The notes: generated by a model not told the origin, from the sequence alone. Numbered from the stretch's first letter, positions 41,404 to 51,794 are shown. The stretch is 64,000 bases of DNA from Cladocopium goreaui (GCA_947184155.2 CAMXCT020001480.1:212001-276000); one strand, 5' to 3'. Translations and numbers: made by a program.

Positions 41404-41480
41404 GAGACAAAAGACTTCCTCCGACTACAAGAGGAGCGGAGTTTTGCCTGTTTTTACAATCCAAAAAAACATGTTTGCCA
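41404..41480 (+). CDS. Candidate exon, unknown protein
   Basis: From CCTTTGCAG, phase 0: ETKDFLRLQEERSFACFYNP. The frame stays open to 41658, and a second frame is open over the same span, so end and frame are unsure. Confidence 0.35.
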
Positions 41481-41741
41481 GTCACCCACCGGTGTGGGTG
41501 GCCACCGACCCATCTTTTCTGCGTACATGCGCTTTTTGATGACTTTTTGGGATTTCTGGTCAAATCTAAGTAGAATCACTTCTAATGAGCTTGCAAAAGT
41601 TTGCATTTTGTCCGGAAAGATGTCTGAAGATCCGCAATTCTCGGACTTCAAAATCTGAAACTAGGATTGCCCTCCATGAAATGATCGCCACAATGGTATA
41701 GGGGTGATTTTTCTCGTGGTTTTGAGCTCTGTCATCTCAAG

Positions 41742-41859
41742 GGGCGCCAGGAGCTGTTTGCATTCGCCTCCAAAGAACTTCAAGAGCGCCCTGCAAATGG
41801 TGGGACTCTGGAACAGAAGCACGGCCGCACTGCGGAAATCTCATGGAGAAAAGATTTTT
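41742..41859 (+). CDS. Candidate exon, unknown protein
   Basis: From ATCTCAAG: GRQELFAFASKELQERPANG, then GTLEQKHGRTAEISWRKD, before GTCTAT. A competing frame (SALQMVGLWNRSTAALRKS) is also open. Confidence 0.45.
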
Positions 41860-41889
41860 GTCTATCATGGGAATCTACAAGCAGCAATA

Positions 41890-42010
41890 TTATATATATA
41901 TATTTAGTCCATTATAGTAATATAATGTAAGATATATATATATTATCATATATTATTATAGTAATATGTATATATATATGTTAATGTTATATATGTCATA
42001 TGTGTCATAT
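41890..42010. repeat. TA-rich microsatellite
   Basis: TATATATAT blocks and TATGTCATATGTGTCATATA. Confidence 0.85.
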
Positions 42011-42056
42011 ATGTACATCTATTGGTATGACTGTCGGGTTACTAAACTTCTGGGAT

Positions 42057-42273
42057 GACCCTCTGGTAATTCAACAGACATAGCTATGGAAAATAGAGCA
42101 TAGAAATAGATGTCTTGCCTATTGAAATGGTGATTTTCAATAGCTATACTGGTTGGTGGTTTGGAAGATGACTTTTATTTTCCCATATACTGGGAATAAT
42201 AATCCCATGTGACTAATATTTTTCAGAGGGTTGAAACCACCAACCAGTATATGTAAACGTTTACCAGAGGGTA
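42057..42273. mobile_element. TIR element, family A, split by a family B insertion
   Basis: Left part GACCCTCTGGTAATTCAAC to TTTTCAATAGCTATA; right part TATGTAAACGTTTACCAGAG and GGTA, with family B between. Confidence 0.9.
42149..42247. mobile_element. TIR element, family B, nested in family A
   Basis: CTGGTTGGTGGTTTGGAAGA to CCACCAACCAG, flanked by CTATA and TATAT, which suggests a TA or TATA target duplication. The CAACTGAC word has mutated to CATGTGAC. Confidence 0.9.
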
Positions 42274-42695
42274 GCCTTTCATCAACCACTATAATGGAAT
42301 GGAATAGCCGGCATGGTCCTACTTTTTGCAGCGATGGAGGAGTGAAATCCTTTCTGTTTCCACTCTTTGTCCTCTTGGGTTCTTCAGTGGTCTTCTTTAC
42401 CCTGCCGATTGTTCTCGCCTGTGTTCTTCAGTGGTCGAGAGTCTATTGCTACTCCCACAGCATTTTATATAGTTTATCTATATATTATACTATAATACAG
42501 TGAATCTACTATTATAAACTATTTGATTAATATAATACAGTTAATAGATGTTAATAGTATTATTGCTAAACTATTATATTTTTGATCAACTATATTATAC
42601 TATAGTACTATTATACTTTATATATTTGAGGATATGCATCCCTTCATGCATCCCTTCACTCCAATATTTATCCGGATCCATCCAGTTCCATTAAG

Positions 42696-42761
42696 GGCAC
42701 TGCAGACGATGAACCATCAGGCAGGGCGCGAGAGGAAAGATACGAGTGGTTTCTTCTTTGT
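42696..42761 (+). CDS. Candidate exon, unknown protein
   Basis: From CATTAAG, phase 0: GTADDEPSGRAREERYEWFL and LC, then GTTGAT. Read through, the frame hits TGA at 42783. Joins 42864 in phase. Confidence 0.5.
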
Positions 42762-42863
42762 GTTGATGACCCAGAATATAGTTGAATGATGTTAAGTGAA
42801 CAATTTCTTTTGCACAAAGTAGTCTGTAATTTCCCATTTCGAGTCATTCCTTTTATTGCGCAG

Positions 42864-42923
42864 GATTTCTTAAAAGCCTTGCAATTCTGGGCTGGCGGTG
42901 AGCTTTCAACTTCAGAAAAAAAT
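42864..42923 (+). CDS. Candidate exon, unknown protein
   Basis: Exactly 20 codons, DFLKALQFWAGGELSTSEKN, between TTGCGCAG and GTCTTG. Phase 0 on both sides. The downstream intron (42924-43107) is only 184 bp, of which 104 are one family-A element. Confidence 0.55.
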
Positions 42924-42945
42924 GTCTTGGATTACTTGGATTGGT

Positions 42946-43049
42946 TACCCTCTGGTAATTTAACATAACTATTGAAAATGGCCATTTATAGTGAGTTTTC
43001 CCATTAAAAATTGTGATTTTCCATAGTTATGTTAGTTCACCAGAGGGTA
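42946..43049. mobile_element. TIR element, family A, main content of a short intron
   Basis: TACCCTCTGGTAATTTAACA to TTAGTTCACCAGAGGGTA. Confidence 0.9.
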
Positions 43050-43107
43050 CTTGCCAATCTGCCTTGTTATGTGGGCTGACTCAGTTCTTTGTCCAAAAAT
43101 CTTCCAG

Positions 43108-43169
43108 CTGGACGAAGATCTGGACTCAGCTGGACTCCGTTTTCAGCAGATTCTGAAACTTCGATTTGG
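43108..43169 (+). CDS. Candidate exon, unknown protein
   Basis: From ATCTTCCAG, phase 0: LDEDLDSAGLRFQQILKLRF, then GG|GTGTTC (phase 2). A branch-like GCTGACTCAG lies upstream. Confidence 0.5.
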
Positions 43170-43192
43170 GTGTTCTTATGAACATATATGAA

Positions 43193-43320
43193 AACTGGTT
43201 GGTGGTTTGGAACATGACTTTGATTTTTCCATAATATATGGGATTTATAGCCAACCATAGTAGGGATATTTGATGGGATATATGATATATATATATATAT
43301 ATTTGAAAAAGCCAATGTTT
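43193..43320. mobile_element. Family B left half plus shared flank
   Basis: CTGGTTGGTGGTTTGGAACA, then GGATTTATAGCCAACCATAG and GGGATATTTGATGGGATATA. The same composite occurs at 52171-52285, so this larger unit is itself repeated. Confidence 0.75.
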
Positions 43321-43388
43321 AGTGATGGTTAATAGTGGTTAGTAATGGTTGGTAATGGTTGATGGAGAATGTGAAAAATGATCTATAA
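43320..43388. repeat. GTGATGGTTA-type repeat shared with 51985-52060
   Basis: TTAGTAATGGTTGGTAATGG and TTGATGGAGAATGTGAAAAA in both places. Confidence 0.75.
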
Positions 43389-43515
43389 CTGGTTGGTGGT
43401 TTGGAACCATGGAATTTTATGACTTTCCATTCAGTTGGGAATGGAATAATCACCCCAACTGACGAACACTCCATGATGTTTCAGAGGGGTACTGTAGGCT
43501 GAAACCACCAACCAG
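43389..43515. mobile_element. TIR element, family B
   Basis: CTGGTTGGTGGTTTGGAACC, CCCCAACTGACGAACACTCC, GTTTCAGAGGGG and ACCACCAACCAG. Confidence 0.85.
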
Positions 43516-43671
43516 ATAAAATATGTTTTTGTGTTTTTTGTTTTTTAACAATAGTATTGGAATTCCAACACATAAAATAGGCATAGATAGGCTATATGAT
43601 AGGCTATACATATTTGTTCCCCAAGTTTTGTTTTGATAAATTCGAATGTTCACCCCTGATCCCATCGCAAG

Positions 43672-43804
43672 TTGAAGTTGTCGTCGTCGTATGTGGCGTC
43701 GACAGAAATCCATGGCGAGCCCCGGTGCCACTGCCAGGCCATTGTGAGAAACCAACTGATTTGCAAGTATGAGAGGCTTCAGGCGGGATGGAGGCGTCTA
43801 GACG
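43672..43804 (+). CDS. Candidate exon, unknown protein, Cys-containing
   Basis: From ATCGCAAG: KLSSSYVASTEIHGEPRCHC, then QAIVRNQLICKYERLQAGWR and RLD, then G|GTACGA (phase 1). CxC followed by ICKYERLQ. No family recognised. Confidence 0.5.
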
Positions 43805-43883
43805 GTACGAATGGGATATGTTTATCGGAAAACATATTGCTCAACGTGCCCGAAATTTAAGTTGGAAGCCTTCAATCATCCTG

Positions 43884-43972
43884 GGGTTCCGGGACATCAC
43901 CGCGACGCCACCACACATCCCAAGTGACAAACTCATATTTTTCAGAGGGGTAGGGTTCCACCACCAAGCAGC
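43884..43972. mobile_element. Family B right half
   Basis: ATCCCAAGTGACAAACTC, TATTTTTCAGAGGGG and CACCACCAAGCAG. Confidence 0.65.
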
Positions 43973-44023
43973 TATTTTGCGTACAGGATCGAACAATATT
44001 CTTGGTCAACTCATACGAATCCA

Positions 44024-44164
44024 TACAATGTGGGGCCCCCAAACGTGATGTTTGTTGGTTTAGATTCGCACCAGTAACTAGTTCGTTATAAATACCATAA
44101 ACCATAGTGAAATTGGAGTTATTTGCACCAACTGAACGCTATCGAACGGGGGCCTCACATTGCA
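44024..44164. mobile_element. TIR element, family C, reverse orientation
   Basis: TACAATGTGGGGCCCCCAAA, ACTAGTTCGTTATAAATACC and GCACCAACTGAACGCTATCG to GGGGGCCTCACATTGCA. Confidence 0.85.
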
Positions 44165-44200
44165 TGAAATGCTGGATGAAACTTCACTTTTGCTGGTGAA

Positions 44201-44245
44201 GTTCCCATCATTTCTGGATCAAACGCCGCCGTCAGGATCGTCATT
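44201..44245 (+). CDS. Weak short exon candidate
   Basis: FPSFLDQTPPSGSS between TGGTGAAG and GTGAGCTG, a good donor. The frame is also open upstream (MLDETSLLLVK). Confidence 0.3.
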
Positions 44246-44357
44246 GTGAGCTGAAGCACAGCCTTTCGGTGTGCGAGGCGCGGATGTGTCCGTATGTTTC
44301 TATAAAAAAAAATATGCATCCCATGAGTTTATATATATATAATATATTTTATAATAT

Positions 44358-44492
44358 TACAATGTTGGACCCCACACGATAGCTAAGTTGCCGCAAATAA
44401 CTTCAAGAACTAGGCTTTATGATACTTATAGCTATATAGTTAATGGGGGTTATAAACCAACGTTCACATCACATTTAGGGGCCCCACATGGT
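44358..44492. mobile_element. TIR element, family C
   Basis: TACAATGTTGGACCCCACAC to ACATTTAGGGGCCCCACATG. Confidence 0.75.
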
Positions 44493-44777
44493 TCCTATGT
44501 TTTGAAGTACTAAGGACGGTATGATATGGGTCTGATTTTGATGGATGAGCACCCATTTGGTAGATTTTCCATAGGAAAAACGACGATTAAGAATCAAATT
44601 TCAGGGTAGCCCGATATTTATTTTCAGACAAATTGAGATAAGTTGATGAAACATTGATAAAAAAAATCAGGCTATGCATAAATGTTTGGTCTTTTTTTGT
44701 TTTTTTTTGAGTAACTCAATGACTTGACCTGATCCCTGCCAAATCAAGAGATGATTACAGCATGACAAGCAGGACAA

Positions 44778-44918
44778 TACCCTCTGGTTATTTGACGTAG
44801 CTGTGAAGATCAGCATTTTTATAGGTAAATCATCATGTTTATCATTGAACTGAATGGGCTATCAGCCGTAGCTATGTTTAAAAAAAATAAAAATTGTTTA
44901 ACAAAAAAACTGAGGGTA
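44778..44918. mobile_element. TIR element, family A (degenerate, GGTTATTTGAC)
   Basis: TACCCTCTGGTTATTTGACG; the right end is AAAAAACTGAGGGTA after an A-rich insertion. Confidence 0.6.
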
Positions 44919-45010
44919 CATGATACGTCAGTTTGATTGCCCAAGAGTCATGAACCAACATGTTGAGCAGAACCTAGGTCCCTTGCGTTTTTGGTTCGGT
45001 CGATTCTAAG

Positions 45011-45090
45011 GAGGAAAAAACGCTGCTGCAGCTCGCAAACCAAGAGCTTGCAACGAGGCACACAGCTGACACGATCGATGGGATCAAAAC
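45011..45090 (+). CDS. Candidate exon, coiled-coil-like
   Basis: From ATTCTAAG, phase 0: EEKTLLQLANQELATRHTAD and TIDGIKTP. The end is not fixed. Confidence 0.4.
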
Positions 45091-45368
45091 TCCGCCTGTT
45101 TCATATCACGGGATACCCTAAAATGGTAAATTAGTTTTTTTCCTGAGAATTCCTTGGAATAGGGGGTGTTCTATTTTGACAAGAAAAAATACATCATGGC
45201 TGTTGCATACGAAGCCCAAACATTACTTCCAAGCCCGGTAGTTCATGACCCCCGCTACCCACTTAGTGCTTGGTATGCACAGCCGAGAATTCAGGTGCAA
45301 GAATTTCAAACGAAGAGAACAGGACGACGCGGTTGGGCCTTGATTCCTTTTGTTGTGATCGTTGATTC

Positions 45369-45487
45369 ACCCCTTGGTAATTTCACATAGCTATGGCAAA
45401 TGGCAAAATCACAATTTTTCGGCAAAAACAAAGGCAATTCGTCTACAAAAGGGCCAGACTTCCCCATAGCTGTGTTAAATCCCCGGG
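45369..45487. mobile_element. Family A (degenerate)
   Basis: CACCCCTTGGTAATTTCACA to CCCATAGCTGTGTTAAATCC. Confidence 0.5.
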
Positions 45488-45714
45488 CAGTCACGTGGAC
45501 TATGGGTTCTATGGCTTCTACACCATTAACCATAAAAACGTGTTTGTTTTTTCCCAAGTTGGGAGTTTTTTGCAAATTTGAGTGTGCCCGAAAAAAGCCA
45601 TCGATTTTTCTTCAAAACAAACAACAACTTTTTCGATGGGGGGGGGACACACAATCTTTGGGACCAGTGCGAAGCTTCCGGCAGTCTGAACCCGAAGACG
45701 TTGGCGATAGATCT

Positions 45715-45810
45715 CTGGTTGGTGGTTTGGAACATGTTTTATTTTCCAATAATATAGGGGATAATCCTCCCCATTGACTAATATTTTTCAAGATGGTTAA
45801 AACCACCAAG
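45715..45810. mobile_element. TIR element, family B (diverged)
   Basis: CTGGTTGGTGGTTTGGAACA, CCCCATTGACTAATATTTTT and CAAGATGGTTAAAACCACCA. Confidence 0.75.
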
Positions 45811-46304
45811 ATCTACATCGCAGGATTTCGAGTACTTGGAGGACCATCCCACATAGTCGGTGAGTAAAAAGATGTCATAAGTGGGGAGTCACCAATTTTC
45901 TAGTTATAATTGAGTAGCCCATTTCTAAATAATATTACTGTATAGTTTGTTATTCCCAATTTTCTGGGTCCCATTGATGAGATTCACATTATGCACATTA
46001 TTTGTAAAGGTTTTCTAAGGCCACAAGACTCACCAGTGACGGTTGGTGGGTTCATCCTCCCGTGTTTGAGTAGCTGGCCACTCAGTTTTGGATGTTCTTC
46101 AAAATTTTGGTATCCCCAAATCATCTAAATTTGATGCTTTCTGAATTGAGACAGCCATGGTTAAATGAGTACCCACCTCTTTTCTCGGAAACTTCAATTG
46201 AATTCGCAACAAATTTACATCAAGTTGTTTAAGATATATATATTGAAATACCCAGTGCGGGATTTTCCATTATAGCGCATCATCCTCAGTTTTGTCTGTC
46301 ATAT

Positions 46305-46418
46305 TTGCTAGGTCAATCTTCGATGGATACTTTAATGCTTTAGTCTTTTGGTATCAATGGGAATATCTACTAACCAGTAAATAATTTGTCATTTTTTGCA
46401 CGGTATCTAAGATTGGCA
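46305..46418. repeat. Dispersed repeat, family L
   Basis: Second copy of 5788-5910; ends just before the exon at 46434. Confidence 0.7.
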
Positions 46419-46433
46419 ATATTTGCTCACCAG

Positions 46434-46493
46434 GAGCGACAAAGAATTGAAAACTCAGAGAAGAGGAATGCAGCGGAGAAGACGCTGAGCTAA
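46434..46493 (+). CDS. Possible terminal exon, unknown protein
   Basis: From GCTCACCAG, phase 0: ERQRIENSEKRNAAEKTLS then TAA. Highly charged helix. A donor could also precede the stop. Confidence 0.4.
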   Translation, partial: ERQRIENSEKRNAAEKTLS

Positions 46494-46626
46494 AAATTCA
46501 GTCTGGTGATTCAACGACCAGCAGATGTTGCAGGAATATTTGAGCATTGGTCATTCGGTCCTTCGGTTGGTGCATGAAAAAAGGGGATTTAAAATTATAC
46601 TGTACTATGCAATCTTTTAGAATCCC

Positions 46627-46761
46627 TACAATATGGAGCCCCCAAGATAGCGTTCAGTTGGTGCAAATAACTCCAATTTCACTATGGTTTATGGTATTTA
46701 AAACTATAGTATTCATGGGGTTTATAAACCAACAAACATCACTGGGGGGCCCCACATTGTA
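46627..46761. mobile_element. TIR element, family C
   Basis: TACAATATGGAGCCCCCAAG to CTGGGGGGCCCCACATTGTA. Confidence 0.85.
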
Positions 46762-47027
46762 TGAATTGCCATGTATTGGGGGCCTGGGCCCTTCATTTCC
46801 GGTCAAACATACCTATTTCATATCGTTGAGGATGTCTCGTTATATCCTGTGAACATATCCAATCCTCAGAAAATGCTTGGAGTTGTATCCAGATTTCGGG
46901 ATCAAAAAATCAGTGTTGGAAACAAATCCACATGGTTTTTCATATGGGTCTACATTCTGTTGCCACTAGTATTTGGGTATGAAACAGTTGACAACTCCAC
47001 CCAGTGGGAGACCATGTTTTCAACCAG

Positions 47028-47119
47028 GATCACCCAGCACTGCAGCACTGGCCCCAAGGAAGAAAGAAAAAGGGGCTGCGCCATCAGGAGCTGCTCGGCA
47101 CTTTCTGAAGCGCGATTGA
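47028..47119 (+). CDS. Possible terminal exon, unknown protein
   Basis: From TCAACCAG: SPSTAALAPRKKEKGAAPSG and AARHFLKRD then TGA at 47117. A second frame (TGPKEERKRGCAIRSCSAL) is open further, so this is tentative. Confidence 0.35.
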
Positions 47120-47324
47120 AACTTGGAAGAGACAGAGCTATGAAAGGCGGTACCCTTTGCCGTGTTAAAACTCGTTTTTTGGCCATGAAAAATACCCATG
47201 TTGATTGGTGATTATGGGTGTTAGATGATATAAAAGGGGAACAAACATAGCATAACATCAGAAACATACCCCATGAGAAAATCTCAAGTTGATTGGTTGA
47301 TTATTAGTTATTATTATTGGTTAT

Positions 47325-47554
47325 TTCAATGGCTATTTCAGGAACCTAAATTGGAGGTGCCTACCATAGATAAGGCCTATTTTTCAGGCCTAAATTTCAT
47401 GGAAAATACTCCCAAACAAATATTGCCCCAAAACATATTGCCCAAAAAGGTGTTCCCAACAAAATATTGCAATTTTTTTCAAGATATTTTTGAATATCAC
47501 CAGAAAATATTGCCAAAAAAAAGTACGTTAGACGTACCTCCATGTACTGGATCC
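47325..47554. mobile_element. Inverted-repeat element, family D, expanded centre
   Basis: TTCAGGAACCTAAATTGGAG and GGTGCCTACCATAGATAAGG at the left; GTACGTTAGACGTACCTCCA and TGTACTGGATCC at the right. The middle has CAAAATATTGCCC-type repeats, doubling the usual length. Confidence 0.75.
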
Positions 47555-47742
47555 ATTAATAACCCCCATTAATTATAGTCATAACCAGATGGTATAATAT
47601 ATACATATATATATATGATCATCACTTTCCCATTATAACATCCATAAACCATAGTTAATTCAGCCATTTTTTTTTAGGCAACTGAGTAAGCGAACTCGAC
47701 GTTAGGGCCGTTAGGGGGTCCCATCCTGTTGGTTATAACAAT

Positions 47743-47976
47743 GACTGGGTAAGGTGGTTTTAAACATGACTTTTATTTTTCCATACCATCTGGTTCTGAC
47801 TAACATAGCCATGGAAAATCCCTTATAAATGGAGGTTTATAGATGGGAAAATCATCTATAAATGGACCATTTTCCATGGCTATGTTAAAAAACCAGAGGG
47901 TAATATATGAATATATGGGATAATCCTTCCCATTGACGAACTCATATTTTTCAGAGGGGTTGAAACCACCAACCAG
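47743..47976. mobile_element. TIR element, family B, split by a family A insertion
   Basis: Left part GACTGGGTAAGGTGGTTTTA and CATGACTTTTATTTTTCCA; right part GGGATAATCCTTCCCATTGA, TTTTTCAGAGGGG and CCACCAACCAG. Confidence 0.85.
47784..47902. mobile_element. TIR element, family A, nested in family B
   Basis: TACCATCTGGTTCTGACTAA to GTTAAAAAACCAGAGGGTA. Family B normally reads TTCCATATAT here, so one TA was duplicated. Confidence 0.9.
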
Positions 47977-48205
47977 TATTGATTAGTATTGACTACTGTT
48001 ATGGCCATTTGCCGGGTAATAACATGTTATAACTACTGAACTAAGCCCATTTATAGAATGTATATTCCTGTTGGTTCTTATTGATTATTGCCAAGGAAAA
48101 GCTCAGGATTTTGCGGGGAAAACCCCGCAGTGTTCCCAAGTGGTAGACTGTGAAGTTTTTCATGGAGTTGCCATGATGAAACTTTACACGATATACTAGG
48201 GATAC

Positions 48206-48342
48206 TACAATGTGGGGCCCCTAAATGTGATGTGTGTTGGTTTTTGTTAAACCCATGAATACTATAGTTTTAAATACCATAAACCATAGTGAAATTGGAG
48301 TTATTTGCACCAACTTAGCTATCTTGGGCGCCTCACACTGTA
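48206..48342. mobile_element. TIR element, family C, reverse orientation
   Basis: TACAATGTGGGGCCCCTAAA to GGGCGCCTCACACTGTA. Confidence 0.85.
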
Positions 48343-48565
48343 GGGATATATATATATATATGTAATTTAATGGAATTAGAATGGGAATATCGTTGGAAGA
48401 TATGGGATTTTAATGGATTTCATATGATTTTATGCTATTGAATGGGAATATCATGGGGTACTCTCATGTTTTTTTTGTGACAGTTTGCCATGGAAAATCG
48501 CTGTTGAATATTTTGAAGTTCAGTACAGTAAATCACGGAACTAGATGAGCCATGGCTTCCAAAGC

Positions 48566-48681
48566 TACCCTCTGGTAAACTAACAGTTTGCTATTGAAAA
48601 TGGCCACTTATAGTTGATTTTTCCATTGGCAATGGTGATTTTCCATAGTTTTTTGTATGTTTACCAGTTTACCAGAGGGTA
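48566..48681. mobile_element. TIR element, family A
   Basis: TACCCTCTGGTAAACTAACA to GTTTACCAGTTTACCAGAGG and GTA; the right terminus has a small TTTACCAG duplication. Confidence 0.85.
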
Positions 48682-48689
48682 TATGAAAT

Positions 48690-49870
48690 GACCAGAGGCT
48701 ATGTGCCATGGTCCAAACATTGGTGATCCCTTACACCCGATTCCATCATAAGCCCCCAACATGCGCTGGCGCTGGCGTCGTCAATTGCCAAGTACATAGA
48801 TTGAGCTCTGTGAATTCATGGTAAAACGAACATCAATACACGCAAGGCTTGCAATGTCTACGAAGGAAATTTCCAAGTCGGACAGGTGGCATCTGTGGAA
48901 ATATTGATCGATTCTTACTGTAAGAGTAATGTTCTTGAATGTTCTTGATATCATATCTTTCATCGTCGCACCTGGTCCTGTCTCTTCAAACTGATATTAA
49001 TTCAGTGCATTCGTTTTCATCTGAATGCCCGTGCGGCCAAAGATGAGACGATCGAAAAAAGTGGTTTCGGGAGAAGTGGACTTGGGGCAGTTTGAATCTC
49101 CCGTCGGAGCAAAGTTTGATAAAAAATGCGGGTAATTACTATAGTTGAAGCAGCAAGGAATGCGGGTGTGCTCCCACGAAAAAGGGAACAAGTATATCCA
49201 GCAAACAATGTGGTAAAGAGCCAATAAAACTGAAATGTGTTTTCTTTCCCAGGGTGGGATTATGTCCTCCATGGTATTTGCGTATATTTGCATCATTTTT
49301 GGGGTGGCTGAGCCTCTGACCAATACTGTTTAGCCAAACAAATAAATCCACAAACATAGGTGACCGCAACGGGCATGTAGAAAAAGATGAATGATTGTAC
49401 GCACCGGTGTGACTTGTTTCCGTACTGAAGGTGCTATTGTGCCGAAGATATTCAACACATTTCAAAACAAACATATGGGTGACGGAATATGGCCAGTGGT
49501 CAGAGATGAAGTGCTGGTCATGAGATGGTGTAATGGGGCCCCCACAACCTTCCAAACTCGGGGTGTCGATGGTATTTTCAATGGTTGTATATGACTTGAA
49601 ATAGTTCGGGATACAGGGCATTATCCCCATTCCATGAGTTGGATCTCCTCATATCTATCATTATCTTACATTTCATATATTTATTTATTTGCGATTTCAT
49701 GGTTGATTTCTTGATAATCATATCATCATATCATCAATATAATCAAATCATAATATGTTATATTGACTATTTGTTCCCAGTTCGTTTGATGAAGGGAACA
49801 TGTTTTTGTTGCCACCGCAAAATTGTTATTAGATATAGCAGGTGGGAACCTGGAAATATGAGGTAAATAG
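48690..49870. other. Non-coding stretch, nothing recognised
   Basis: Short frames exist on both strands (longest on - at 49139-49630) but lack splice context and resemble no family. Confidence 0.35.
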
Positions 49871-49879
49871 TATCATCTA

Positions 49880-50008
49880 TACAATGTGAGGCCCCCAAGA
49901 TAGCTAAGTTGGTGCAAATAAGTCCAATAACTATGGTTCATGGTATTTATAACTATAGTTACTGGGGCGAATCTAAACCAACTTATAACTGGGGGGCCTC
50001 ACATTGCA
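49880..50008. mobile_element. TIR element, family C, intact
   Basis: TACAATGTGAGGCCCCCAAG to GGGGGGCCTCACATTGCA. Confidence 0.9.
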
Positions 50009-50059
50009 CCATCCTGGCAACACACTTTTCGGCCTCTGAATTTTGGTGTTATCATATAG

Positions 50060-50117
50060 GTTGACCCGTGGCTATCAGTATCTGCCAGGTGTGGAAGAAG
50101 CCTGTATGCACGGCAAG
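50060..50117 (+). CDS. Candidate exon, unknown protein
   Basis: From TCATATAG: LTRGYQYLPGVEEACMHGK then GTGGCG (phase 0). Joins 51629 in phase. Confidence 0.45.
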
Positions 50118-50279
50118 GTGGCGATCGTCAGAATCTGATGAACAGACTGCCATCAGCTTCATCATGACCTATGTCCATGGATGTGTTGAAAGTTTATTCT
50201 TGTTAAAAGTGAAGTTTCCCACATTCACCTGGCTTCAAGACCACACATTCTCACACGTTAGGCAAATTCCCTGAAAGCC

Positions 50280-50820
50280 AATGAAGTTTGGCATGCTTCC
50301 CCCCAACATGAGTGTTTGGTTTCTATTGGTTTCACTTTAGATACTGATTTGGGATGGTTTGGGATGATTTATCCCCCAAGATTGCGCAAGTTGACCAGAA
50401 CGTATTTTATTTCGGGCTTCAGCCAGGGATTTTTTGCACCGCTTCGATAGCTCTGAAAATTGAATCCCTTTGGAATTGGGTTTTCTCTATTTTTAGACTT
50501 AAACCCATATCAATTATCCATTGGTGAGTCTAAATATCAATTATCCATTGGTGTATCACCCTATTTTTGAACATATTTTCTGGGCTTTATCTATTTTTAT
50601 CACATCCATATCAAATCACCATTTTGACCCATTGATTCATTGATGGTTTAGTCATTTTGACAAAGCCATAAATAATCCCATCCCCAGTTCGGTGGGATTC
50701 CGCTAAAGAGGCTTGTGTAAACGGTGGTGTAACTGTAGTAGTTCCGTAAAAAAAACGCTTGATGATGTTTACTATTGTATATTTAAGTTCATTCGAAACA
50801 TATTCATAGCAGATTTAGCT
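50280..50820. other. Intron sequence, nothing recognised
   Basis: A short direct repeat TATCAATTATCCATTGGTG occurs twice at 50508-50552. Confidence 0.45.
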
Positions 50821-50824
50821 GATA

Positions 50825-50934
50825 TACCCGGCCTGGTAAACGTTTACATAACTATGGAAAATCACCATGCTATTAATGGGTAAATCCACTATAAATCACC
50901 ATTTTCAATAGCTATGTTAAATTACCAGAGGGTA
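50825..50934. mobile_element. TIR element, family A, CCGGG left end
   Basis: TACCCGGCCTGGTAAACGTT to GTTAAATTACCAGAGGGTA. Confidence 0.85.
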
Positions 50935-51016
50935 ACACATGTTAAGCCCATGATTGTTGATGCTTTACCCCTAAAAGGTGGTCCAGTGGTGTTATTTTTA
51001 CGCCATTGGAGTTATG

Positions 51017-51153
51017 TACAATGTGGGGCTCCATAGATAGCTAAATTGGTGAACATAACTTCAATAACGTTTGGGTTTATGATACTTACAACTATAGTAT
51101 TCATGGGGTTAACAAAAACCAACGTTCACATCACTGGGGGGCTCCACATTGTA
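51017..51153. mobile_element. TIR element, family C
   Basis: TACAATGTGGGGCTCCATAG to CTGGGGGGCTCCACATTGTA; compensating changes (GGGCTCC with GGCTCC) keep some arm pairing. Confidence 0.85.
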
Positions 51154-51263
51154 GATCCCAACTTAGCTCTCCAGGGTTTATAACTTGTGTTCGTCTCCTA
51201 GAGAGATGGTTTTTATTTGGTTTAGGATCTAGAATATGCTCCACCTTGTATTGATAATATTGT

Positions 51264-51370
51264 TACAAGGTAGGGGCCCCCAAACGTTATGTTTGTAGAT
51301 CATCAACCCCACGAACTAGTTCGTTATATCTACCACAAACTCAAGCGTTATTGGAGTTATGTTTAAAATT
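51264..51370. mobile_element. Family C fragment, reverse orientation
   Basis: TACAAGGTAGGGGCCCCCAA and CGAACTAGTTCGTTATATCT; the right arm is lost. Confidence 0.6.
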
Positions 51371-51483
51371 AATTATCAAAATCCCATACCAACTATTTAA
51401 AAAAAAATAAATCCATTGAACCTCATTAAATCTCATTAAATCATAGTTATTGGAATTATCTTCACCAGCCTATCTCAATGGGA

Positions 51484-51607
51484 ATTCCAGGATCCTAAAA
51501 TGGTACTATATAAGGCCATATTTTGGGGGTATATCCCCTTACATAGCCCTTACATAGGCCTTATATATATGGTAGGTACCTCCAATTTGGGTTCCTCGAA
51601 TGGCCAT
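51484..51607. mobile_element. Inverted-repeat element, family D, reverse orientation
   Basis: CCAGGATCCTAAAATGGTAC to GGTAGGTACCTCCAATTTGG and GTTCCTCGAATGGCCATTGA; ends about 20 bases before the terminal exon. Confidence 0.8.
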
Positions 51608-51628
51608 TGACTATCCGCTACCCACAAG

Positions 51629-51733
51629 AACCTGGAAGCTTCCCCACGAGAGGCGGCGTACGTTCGCATCGCCGCCATCGCCGTCGCTGTGGAGTCAACC
51701 ATCATGGCAGAGCTCCGAAGATGCTACGCCTGA
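51629..51733 (+). CDS. Terminal exon, unknown protein, Ala-rich helix
   Basis: From CCCACAAG, phase 0: NLEASPREAAYVRIAAIAVA then VESTIMAELRRCYA and TGA at 51731-51733. The segment is strongly helical and hydrophobic. Marks the 3' end of a gene on +. Confidence 0.55.
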   Translation, partial: NLEASPREAAYVRIAAIAVAVESTIMAELRRCYA

Positions 51734-51794
51734 AAAACCGCCTCGGTCCGTTTCGGGAAAACAAATGAATTGGGTGTGCTTATGAACATATATG

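Larger units (their letters stand above)
29185..51733 (+). other. Series of candidate exons, one or more unidentified genes
   Basis: Junctions that agree in phase are 29317/29606, 30425/33883, 35544/37351, 42761/42864, 42923/43108 and 50117/51629. Possible ends at 46493, 47119 and 51733 suggest up to three genes in the same direction, as is common for unidirectional dinoflagellate gene clusters. No peptide was assigned to a family. Intervening DNA is dominated by families A, B, C, D and M. Confidence 0.4.

Noticed and set aside
49139-49630. 163-aa minus-strand frame
   Set aside because: No composition shift, no splice context and no recognisable motif; consistent with a chance frame.
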